NCBI GenBank assembly: GCA_044426355.1
Contig: JAWXUO010000004.1
Location: 1-58,387 of the forward strand
DNA length: 58,387 bases
From: CAYJLC01 sp044426355
GTDB taxonomy: Bacteria > Bacillota > Clostridia > Oscillospirales > Butyricicoccaceae
Direction: 5' to 3'
The notes beneath the pieces are model-generated. The model did not search any database. It was given only the letters and a program-made list of their open reading frames with translations, and had not been told where the DNA came from. The position numbers and the translations under genes are program-made. Below are positions 51,612 to 58,387 of the stretch, one piece after another (within the stretch, counting starts at the first letter, position 1; each line of letters begins with the position of its first letter).

Positions 51612-54518
51612 ATGAAAAAAGGAATATCAATAAAATTATGGCTTGGTATAATTCTAATATTACTTACAGTTATGCAAGCTGGAATATTATTAATATCGCT
51701 TTATGGCAGAGATTTTTATGGCGAAGTAGATAGACAAAGTATAGACACTTTTAGTACACGTTCTTCGCAACAAGTTTCGGCTGTAAATGACAGGATTTCG
51801 CTTATTGTAAAAACTGTAGTAGAATCTAGCATTGAAATTACTAACGCATATACATTAGAAGCAGCTCTTCAAAGTAAACAATTATCAGAAATAGATATTT
51901 CAGACACTTCATATTTGAATGCTCAATTATCAGCTTCAAAAACATTGTTGAATTTAATGGATAAGTGTGCTGTGGATTCGGTATATTTTATATTAAATAC
52001 TGATGAAAATGATGGTGCTGTGAGTGTTGAGATTAAAAATATTTATACAGACCTTGAGGGTGATGGATATTCTGCGTATCAACTATATACAGGAACGAGC
52101 CAAATTTCAAAAGCATATGGATTTAATATTCATGCTGATTGGGGACTAAAAATAGATGATAGCGAGCTTTTAAAAAATTATTTTACAAAGCCGATTAAAG
52201 CTGTAAAAAATAATCAATACGGAACTATAGAACAATATGGTTATTGGGCTATAGAAGACGATAAAATTACATATTCTATACCTTTGATAAATAACTTAGG
52301 TCAAGCTTATGGCGTTGTTGGTATTGGTATTACAAATAACTATTTCTTAGATAATTTTGTAAATGCAAATGACTATTTCTATAATGACAGTTTTTATGCT
52401 ATTGCAAGCGTTTTAAATGATAGTATATATATTGACGAAACATTACTTAACACAGAATATGTAGAAGAAAATTTTGTAGGAAAAATACCTGTTGCTTTAC
52501 AAGATAGTGGGCTGTATTATAGTGAAAATATGGCAATTGGTCCTCATTTAATAAAAATTGATGAGCTTTATATGTATAGTTCAAATTCACCGTTTTTAGA
52601 TGAGAGAGTAGTATATTTAACCATTATTCCAGAAGAACAATTACACCAATATTCTAGCGATATTAAAGAAATTTTCTTTATTGCTTTGGGTATTACAGTT
52701 ACGTGCGTTTTAATCGCAAGTGGTATAGTATCAGAAGTTACAACAAAACGAATTGTAGGACTTTCACGTAATATTAAAAAAATGAACTATAGTGAAGGAC
52801 TTAGTTTTGATAAAACAAATTTCCGTGAAATAGACGAGCTTACATCGGAGATTACAGTACTTAACGAACGTGTTATAAAATCTTCTAAAACTCTAAATCA
52901 TTTATTTGAACTAACAGAACTAAATTTAGGTGGTTTTGAATTTTCTGAAGAAGAACAAAGAATACAAGTTACAGAATACATAGGAAAATTATTAGATTTA
53001 CACCACCCATACTCTATTTCTGTTGTAGAATGGGGCATGCATTACAACAATCTTACGAAAAACATTATAGATAAAGAAAAAAATATATATCTATATTGGA
53101 AAGATGAAGTTCGTCATTACTTAAAAATCATACAAACAAAATCAGATGATGGATTTATAGGTATGGTGCTAGACGTTACTCGTGAAATTGAAGAAGTAAT
53201 GGACGCAAAATACAAATTAGACTATGATGCACTTACAAAATTGTATAGCAGAACAGCATTTTATCGTAAAGCAGAAGAAATTATTGCAGAAGATAAAGCA
53301 AATAAAATCGGTTTGGTTTTATTTATTGACCTTGATAATCTAAAATATGTAAATGATACATATGGGCATGATTATGGTGATAAATACCTTATTGCAGGTA
53401 GTAAATTATTCGCTTTAATTGCACAAAATAATGGTATCGCAGCTAGAATGTCTGGTGACGAATTTGCAGTATATTTACATGGTTTTGATGACTATGACCA
53501 AGTGCGAAAAATGATAAATGACCACTTAGAGTCGTTTAAATCGGTGTCGATAGATTTACCAGACGGAACAATACAAAGAGTACGATTCTCATCTGGTATA
53601 GCATGGTATGGAGTTGATTCTACAGATATTAGCGACCTTGTAAAATTTGCCGATTTTGCAATGTATCAAGCAAAACATACGATGAAAGGTACACTTTGCG
53701 AATTTGACCGTAGCATTTACGAAGAAAAAATATTTATGATGGAAAATACAGAGGCTATAAACCAACTTATAGAAGAACGTTTAGTAGAATTTATGTTCCA
53801 GCCTATAGTTTCTTTAAAAACTGGTGAAATATTTGCATACGAAGCATTAATGCGTTCAAAACTTGAAGTTTTCAAATCACCTACAGAAGTTTTAAAAGTT
53901 GCAACAGCACAATTTAAACTAAAAGAACTAGAAAATATGATTGTTAGCAAAGCTATCGAAGATGCATATGGTAAAAAAGAGCAAATTAATGGAGCGAAAA
54001 TATTTATAAATAGTATTACTAGCCAAATTATGCCAGAAGATATTTTTGATAATATACAAGATAAATATGGAGATTTCTTAAAGCAAATAGTTATAGAAAT
54101 AACTGAAGCTGAGGATAACACTCCAGCTAAGATGCGTCAAAAAGTTGCAGCAATTAAAAAATACGGAATGGATATTGCTATAGATGACTTTGGTAGTGGA
54201 TATTCAAACGAACTTAGAATAATAGCTATAAACCCTGATGTAGTTAAGCTAGATTTAGATTTAATTCAAGGTATCCATAGCGATAAAGACAAGCAAGTGT
54301 TGTGTACAAATATCATAACATATTGTCACTCTAAAGACATTGAAATCGTTGCTGAGGGCGTAGAAGATAAAGAAGATTTACAAAAAATTATAGATATTGG
54401 TGCAGACTATGTTCAAGGTTTCTATGTATTAAAACCTAATTATGAAATAAAAACTGTTCCAATAACAGTAAAAAGTGAAATCTTGAAAATGCAAGGCGAA
54501 GAAACAGAATTATATTAA
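51612..54518 (+). CDS. Membrane sensor with GGDEF and EAL domains
   Basis: 968 residues. Helix 1 (about 8-27), an outward dCache-like domain (about 28-350), helix 2 (about 353-375), a HAMP/linker (376-435), a PAS-like part (about 445-535), GGDEF (about 545-700) and EAL (about 715-950). GGDEF: LFIDLDNLKYVND keeps both metal Asp and RMSGDEF is an active-type variant. EAL: YEALMRSK, FINS, EITEAE, DDFGSGYS, VKLDLDL, EGVED and VQGFY keep all catalytic positions. Both making and breaking of c-di-GMP look possible. GAGAGGAGG precedes the ATG. Confidence 0.9.
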   Translation: MKKGISIKLWLGIILILLTVMQAGILLISLYGRDFYGEVDRQSIDTFSTRSSQQVSAVNDRISLIVKTVVESSIEITNAYTLEAALQSKQLSEIDISDTSYLNAQLSASKTLLNLMDKCAVDSVYFILNTDENDGAVSVEIKNIYTDLEGDGYSAYQLYTGTSQISKAYGFNIHADWGLKIDDSELLKNYFTKPIKAVKNNQYGTIEQYGYWAIEDDKITYSIPLINNLGQAYGVVGIGITNNYFLDNFVNANDYFYNDSFYAIASVLNDSIYIDETLLNTEYVEENFVGKIPVALQDSGLYYSENMAIGPHLIKIDELYMYSSNSPFLDERVVYLTIIPEEQLHQYSSDIKEIFFIALGITVTCVLIASGIVSEVTTKRIVGLSRNIKKMNYSEGLSFDKTNFREIDELTSEITVLNERVIKSSKTLNHLFELTELNLGGFEFSEEEQRIQVTEYIGKLLDLHHPYSISVVEWGMHYNNLTKNIIDKEKNIYLYWKDEVRHYLKIIQTKSDDGFIGMVLDVTREIEEVMDAKYKLDYDALTKLYSRTAFYRKAEEIIAEDKANKIGLVLFIDLDNLKYVNDTYGHDYGDKYLIAGSKLFALIAQNNGIAARMSGDEFAVYLHGFDDYDQVRKMINDHLESFKSVSIDLPDGTIQRVRFSSGIAWYGVDSTDISDLVKFADFAMYQAKHTMKGTLCEFDRSIYEEKIFMMENTEAINQLIEERLVEFMFQPIVSLKTGEIFAYEALMRSKLEVFKSPTEVLKVATAQFKLKELENMIVSKAIEDAYGKKEQINGAKIFINSITSQIMPEDIFDNIQDKYGDFLKQIVIEITEAEDNTPAKMRQKVAAIKKYGMDIAIDDFGSGYSNELRIIAINPDVVKLDLDLIQGIHSDKDKQVLCTNIITYCHSKDIEIVAEGVEDKEDLQKIIDIGADYVQGFYVLKPNYEIKTVPITVKSEILKMQGEETELY

Positions 54519-54522
54519 TAAA

Positions 54523-54587
54523 AAGTGGTAGTATTTTTGCTACCACTTTAGACTGTCGAAAAGTATTTTTGGCAGTCATATTTTTTA
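54523..54587 (+). terminator. Double hairpin terminator after the GGDEF-EAL gene
   Basis: AAGTGGTAG/CTACCACTT (54523-54548), then GACTGTC/GGCAGTC (54551-54577) followed by ATATTTTTT. The second provides the U-tract. Confidence 0.75.
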
Positions 54588-54660
54588 TATAGAAACTTGA
54601 ATTTTAAATTCATTTACAAATATCGTACTTTAGTGCTAAAAAAATTATCTTCGATACTTT

Positions 54661-54691
54661 TTATATCTGTTGTAATTTACGACAGATATAA
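54661..54691. repeat. Strong hairpin in the 54.6-kb gap
   Basis: TTATATCTGT/ACAGATATAA, 10 perfect pairs, extended by a T-G pair and GTA/TAC to 14 pairs with a 3-nt loop. No T-tract on the plus side, so not a simple terminator. Purpose unknown. Confidence 0.55.
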
Positions 54692-54717
54692 GTTGAATTG
54701 CTATGTAAGGAAAATTT

Positions 54718-54804
54718 ATGTTAAGGAGAAAGCTTTATTTTTTCGTGTTTGGGTTAGATTTTAAAATTTTAAAAGAGAATTTAGGTATTATGACAGAGAT
54801 TTAA
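54718..54804 (+). CDS. Possible 28-residue small protein
   Basis: ATG with AAGGAAAATTT ahead, open for 28 codons: a basic start (MLRRKLYFFVFGLDFKILKE) and an acidic end. No homologue known to me. The only coding candidate in the 452-bp gap; may be chance. Confidence 0.25.
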   Translation: MLRRKLYFFVFGLDFKILKENLGIMTEI

Positions 54805-54820
54805 GACTTTCAGTTTCTAA

Positions 54821-54861
54821 AATTTTAACCACCTGACATGGACGCAAAGATGGTTAAAATT
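54821..54861. repeat. Inverted repeat before the DUF3842 promoter
   Basis: AATTTTAACCA/TGGTTAAAATT, perfect 11-bp arms around 19 nt that contain GGACGCAAAG. No T-tract follows. It ends 53 bp before the -35 box, so it may be a protein-binding site or the end of an upstream transcript. Confidence 0.5.
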
Positions 54862-54913
54862 AGAGTAATAAACAAGTTTGTAACTTTTGAAATATTTTTT
54901 TTATGCAAAACGC

Positions 54914-54942
54914 TTGATTTTATACCAAGAAAATGATATAAT
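54914..54942 (+). promoter_or_regulatory. Promoter of the DUF3842/nickel-peptide ABC operon
   Basis: TTGATT (54914-54919), 17 bp, TATAAT (54937-54942), 28 bp before the GTG. Confidence 0.78.
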
Positions 54943-54970
54943 TATATAAATAGTAAATATGAGGTGAATT

Positions 54971-55399
54971 GTGAAAAAAACACTTGTCGTTGTAATAGAT
55001 GGTATGGGTGGTGGAATTGGCAAAAGCATTGTAGGGAATTTACATAATGAAAATATAAGGCTTGTGGCTTTAGGCACAAACGATGTAGCTACGAATAATA
55101 TGCTAAAAGCTGGTGCTCACGAAGGGTATACTGGCGAGGAAAATATTGTAGAATATGTCAAAAAAGCTGATTTGATAATTGGCGTTATGGGAATTTTGAT
55201 ACCAAATAGTTTGCTAGGCGAGTTTTCTACAGAAATAGTTACGTCAATTTTTAAAAGCACAGCAGTAAAAGTTTTAGTACCGATGAATAAATGTGGTATT
55301 AAAATTGCTTGCGAAGAAAATATACTTTCGTATCATATAGACTATGCTATTAAAATATCAAAAGATGAAATAAAAAATTTAAACCACGAAGGTTTATAG
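54971..55399 (+). CDS. DUF3842 family protein
   Basis: 142-residue small protein with a glycine-rich N-terminal loop (VVVIDGMGGGIGKSIV, residues about 6-21) and GTNDVATNNMLKAGAHEG, as in the DUF3842 family. VPMNKCGIKIACEENILSYH near the C-terminus has two Cys and a His that could bind metal. In many Clostridia the family lies beside nickel/cobalt or peptide uptake genes, as here. GTG start after GAGGTG. Function unknown. Confidence 0.8.
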   Translation: MKKTLVVVIDGMGGGIGKSIVGNLHNENIRLVALGTNDVATNNMLKAGAHEGYTGEENIVEYVKKADLIIGVMGILIPNSLLGEFSTEIVTSIFKSTAVKVLVPMNKCGIKIACEENILSYHIDYAIKISKDEIKNLNHEGL

Positions 55400-55437
55400 G
55401 TTGAAAAACTTATAAGCCTTCTTTTTTTGAGGTGGAA

Positions 55438-56997
55438 ATGAAAAAATATTTAATTTTAGTTTTATTATTAAGTTTAGTAGGTTGCCAAAGTGGCGAAATT
55501 AGAGATAAAAATACACTTGTTATTGCTTTGACTAGCGAGCCTGCTGAGGGGTTTGACCCATGCGTTGGGTATGGCAGATATGGTAGCCCTTTAATTCAAA
55601 GTACGCTCATAAAGTTTGATGCAGACATGGAAATTGAATATGATTTAGCGACAGATTTTTCTATAAGTGATGACGGTTTAGTGTGGACTTTTATTATACG
55701 AGATGATGCTTTTTTAAGCAATGGAGAGAAAATTACAGCAAAAGATGTAGCTTTTACGTATGAAACTGCGAAAAATAGTGGTTCTGTAGTGGATTTGTCA
55801 GTTTTAGACCATGTTAATGTAATAGATGACGAAAAAGTTGAATTTCATTTAAAAACTCCACAAATCACGTTTATGTTCACGGTGGCTCAAACTGGGATTG
55901 TTCCAAAAGAATATTATGACGAAAATTATTACAAAGAGCCTATTGGGAGTGGTGCATTTACAATGCTTCAATGGGATAAAGGTCAGCAAGTTATCTTGGG
56001 TATAAATGAATATTATTACGGTGAAAAACCAAATTTTGAGCAAGTTACAATACTTTTTATGAACTACGAAACAGCGTATTTATCAGCACAAAAGGGCTTA
56101 GTTGATGTGGCGATTAGCAATTCTAATTACGCTTTTTTAGAGATAGACGGAATGACTTTAAGAAGTTTTGAAACTATAGATAACAGAGGAATTACACTGC
56201 CAGTGCTTGCAAATATAGGAGAAACTACACAAGATGGCTACGTAATTGGGAATAATGTTACGGCTGATATTGCAATTCGTAATGCACTAAATTATGGTAT
56301 TAATCGTGAGCAAATTATCATAGATTGCTTAAACGGATACGGAATTGAGGCTTTTTCTGAGTGCGATGGAATGCCGTGGGGAAATGATGGCATAGCAGTG
56401 GATTACGATTTTCAAAAAGCTGTAGAAATTTTAGAAAATGCTGGTTGGATATTAAATTCTAACACTAAAATACGTGAAAAAGACGGAGAAACTGCAAAAT
56501 TTACATTACTTTATACCTTAGATGATGAAATACGACAAGCTTTGTCATATGCAGTTGCAATTTATGCAAAAGAACTCGGAATTTTAATAGATGTCGAGGG
56601 TACGAGTTGGGACGATATTGATAAAAGAATGTTTAGTTGTGCCGTTTTGTTTGGTTGGGGGTCGCAAAATCCACTAGAAACCTATTATTTATATCATAGC
56701 TCAAATATGGGCGTGGATTACTATAATCCAGAAAACTATAGCAGTGAAACGACGGATTTTAATATAGAAATGGCGATGAATTCCACTGATTATGATATTT
56801 CAATGGAATATTTTAAAAAGGTGCAAATTGATGATTTTGATGGTGTATCTAATGAAAATCCGTGGATATGGCTTGTAAATATCGACCATTTATACTATGT
56901 GAGAGATGATTTGTATTTAGGTGAACAAAAAATTCAACCTCATGGTCATTCGTGGCCTTTAGTTGGAAATTTAGCTGAGTGGAAATGGGAAGAATGA
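55438..56997 (+). CDS. ABC substrate-binding lipoprotein, peptide/nickel (family 5)
   Basis: 519 residues, lipoprotein signal (LVLLLSLVGC). Family-5 blocks: SEPAEGFDPCVGYGRYGSPL, WTFIIRDDAFLSNGEKITAKD, GSGAFTMLQWDKGQQVIL and AIRNALNYGINREQIIIDCL. The His-rich end QPHGHSWPLVGNLAEWKW resembles nickel-binding members of the family, so Ni(II)-chelate uptake is favoured over peptides. The ATG at 55438 is used (GAGGTGG ahead); an in-frame GTG lies at 55432. Confidence 0.88.
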   Translation: MKKYLILVLLLSLVGCQSGEIRDKNTLVIALTSEPAEGFDPCVGYGRYGSPLIQSTLIKFDADMEIEYDLATDFSISDDGLVWTFIIRDDAFLSNGEKITAKDVAFTYETAKNSGSVVDLSVLDHVNVIDDEKVEFHLKTPQITFMFTVAQTGIVPKEYYDENYYKEPIGSGAFTMLQWDKGQQVILGINEYYYGEKPNFEQVTILFMNYETAYLSAQKGLVDVAISNSNYAFLEIDGMTLRSFETIDNRGITLPVLANIGETTQDGYVIGNNVTADIAIRNALNYGINREQIIIDCLNGYGIEAFSECDGMPWGNDGIAVDYDFQKAVEILENAGWILNSNTKIREKDGETAKFTLLYTLDDEIRQALSYAVAIYAKELGILIDVEGTSWDDIDKRMFSCAVLFGWGSQNPLETYYLYHSSNMGVDYYNPENYSSETTDFNIEMAMNSTDYDISMEYFKKVQIDDFDGVSNENPWIWLVNIDHLYYVRDDLYLGEQKIQPHGHSWPLVGNLAEWKWEE

Positions 56998-57962
56998 TAA
57001 AATTTATTATAAAAAAAACTGTAAGATTGCTCGCACTTTTGCTTTTCGTAAGCTTAGTAACGTTTATTTTAATAGAAATTTCGCCGATAGACCCAATTCG
57101 AGCATACATAACCTCTGCAGATGCAGTATCTCCAGAGCAAAAACAAGAAATTGAGAGCTATTTTGGACTAGATAAATCACCTATAAGTCGATATTTTGAG
57201 TGGATAAAAAATATATGTACAGGAAATTTAGGGATTTCGATAATTTATAGAATACCAGTTTTAGATGTGATTTCGCAAAAATTTGTAAATTCACTGATAC
57301 TTATGCTGTCAAGTTTTCTATTATCAGGTGTTTTAGGGCTAATGTTTGGGATTTTAATGGGTCAAAATGAAAAAATTGATAAAATTCTGAGACCTATTTG
57401 TTTAATTATTTCAGCTATGCCGACTTTTTTTGTAGGAATAATATTTTTGATAGTTTTTTCTGTAAAACTTGGAATTTTTCCATTAGCTTTTAGTGTGCCA
57501 GTCGGTGTTTTAGCAGAAAATGTTAGTTTTTATGATAATTTAAGGCATATGGTTTTGCCTGTGCTTACGCTTAGTTTTGTGTCATTTGCACCACTTGCAC
57601 TGCACACACGTGAAAAAGTTATCGAAATTATGGGAGAAGACTATATTTTGCTTGCAAAAACAAGAGGGTTTTCTCAAAAACAGATAATTTCTAGGCATTT
57701 ACTTCGTAATATTTTACTTCCGTTTATTACTTTGCAATTTGCGTCACTTAGTGAAATTTTCGGTGGAAGTATACTTGCAGAAACTGTGTTTTCATACCCA
57801 GGTCTTGGGAGCGTGATTGTTACTGCAGGGCTTCGTGGAGATGTAACTTTGCTTCTTGGCGTTACGATGTTTAGCTGTGTTTTCGTGTTTTTGGGGAATT
57901 TTATAGCTAATATTTTATATGCAATTATCGACCCTAAAATTAGATTTGAGGAAAATTTATGA
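56994..57962 (+). CDS. ABC permease, DppB/NikB-like
   Basis: 322-residue permease with six helices. The first-subunit marks ISPIDPIRAYI (start), EQKQEIESYFGLDKSPISRYFEW-type periplasmic region and the EAA loop LAKTRGFSQKQIISRHLLRN are present. The ATG at 56994 overlaps the stop of the binding protein (ATGATAA); an earlier ATG at 56979 is open but would overlap more. Confidence 0.9.
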   Translation: MIKFIIKKTVRLLALLLFVSLVTFILIEISPIDPIRAYITSADAVSPEQKQEIESYFGLDKSPISRYFEWIKNICTGNLGISIIYRIPVLDVISQKFVNSLILMLSSFLLSGVLGLMFGILMGQNEKIDKILRPICLIISAMPTFFVGIIFLIVFSVKLGIFPLAFSVPVGVLAENVSFYDNLRHMVLPVLTLSFVSFAPLALHTREKVIEIMGEDYILLAKTRGFSQKQIISRHLLRNILLPFITLQFASLSEIFGGSILAETVFSYPGLGSVIVTAGLRGDVTLLLGVTMFSCVFVFLGNFIANILYAIIDPKIRFEENL

Positions 57963-58387
57963 GAAGTGAAAATATAAAAATTTTGAGCATTATAACCATA
58001 ATGATTTTGATAATTATTTCAGGAATAGTACTCAGTGAACAGGCTTTAGCGTTAGATTTTTCGATAAAAAACACTGCTCCTTGCCTAAAATATATTTTTG
58101 GAACAGATACATATGGACGTGATATTTTTGCAAGAACACTAAGTGGGCTGTCAAAAAGCTTGATTTTAGGGATTTTGGCATCGTGTTTAAGTGGAATTTT
58201 AGCGTTAATTATAGGAATTATCGCAGGAACTGCACCTAAATTTATAGATGAAATGATAAACTTTGTAATAGACGCAATTATGAGCATACCACATTTGATA
58301 CTTTTGATTTTAATATCATTCTGCCTTGGAAAAGGTCTGTTCGGTGTGGTTACGGGTACAATTTTGACGCATTGGACATCATTAGCT
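57959..58387 (+). CDS. ABC permease, DppC/NikC-like, 3' part beyond the window
   Basis: First 143 codons. N-terminal helix, then FGTDTYGRDIFARTLSG, the classic DppC/NikC block, and MSIPHLILLILISFCLGKGL with the last residues THWTSLA, a form common in nickel-type permeases. It starts 4 bp inside the previous gene (ATGA-type overlap). The two ATPase genes should follow outside the window. Confidence 0.9.
   Translation, partial: MRSENIKILSIITIMILIIISGIVLSEQALALDFSIKNTAPCLKYIFGTDTYGRDIFARTLSGLSKSLILGILASCLSGILALIIGIIAGTAPKFIDEMINFVIDAIMSIPHLILLILISFCLGKGLFGVVTGTILTHWTSLA

Overview
The window is a stretch of a low-GC, endospore-forming Firmicute chromosome, most like Clostridia (Lachnospirales-type). 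The evidence is the AT-rich intergenic DNA, strong AGGAGG-type ribosome binding sites, many TTGACA-17-TATAAT promoters, dipicolinate synthase genes (dpaAB), LPXTG/sortase pili, an SLH protein, DUF3793 and DUF3842 proteins, MrnC, and many c-di-GMP enzymes. No rRNA, prophage, CRISPR array or transposase gene was seen. A taxon below class level cannot be given from the sequence alone.

Layout. 1-1830 (minus): housekeeping run upp(partial)-rpiB-tsaB-tsaE. 1997-4847: a RodA/FtsW glycosyltransferase, then an EamA exporter and a PfkB sugar kinase on the other strand. 5017-11737: an iron region. FeoA-FeoB are followed by a nicotianamine-synthase-like methyltransferase, a flippase-like membrane protein, phosphatidylserine synthase and a membrane-anchored hydrolase, then a DUF3793-flavodoxin pair. 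Four copies of a short palindrome (TTAGC-N4-GCTAA type) sit at its promoters. 11791-16935: an orphan gene and three tandem paralogous MATE exporters. 17053-30398: mixed cell-surface, sporulation, RNA-processing and metabolic genes (polysaccharide deacetylase, dpaAB, rlmB, a degenerate P-type ATPase-like protein, yggS, trxA, mrnC, iron alcohol dehydrogenase). 30483-37424: a complete sortase-assembled pilus operon whose major pilin carries a one-base frameshift in an A6 run.

37446-41302 and 49726-54518 hold two versions of one idea: an orphan lipoprotein solute-binding protein next to a GGDEF-EAL protein, with no ABC permease. The second is preceded by two tandem c-di-GMP-I riboswitch-like aptamers, each with its own terminator. 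That makes a ligand-sensing c-di-GMP circuit wired to read its own second messenger. Between them on the minus strand lie a zinc-ribbon/ABC-2 export operon, a formate/nitrite channel, a free-standing trigger-factor N-domain, a candidate structured RNA, tRNA-fMet followed by two covarying 70-bp hairpin-terminator units, and an alkyltransferase-like protein. The end (54971-58387) carries a DUF3842 gene and the start of a nickel/peptide-type ABC operon.

Three copies of a 173-174 bp element with imperfect terminal inverted repeats (MITE-like) sit between genes, plus a 33-bp fragment that supplies the last codons and stop of an orphan gene.
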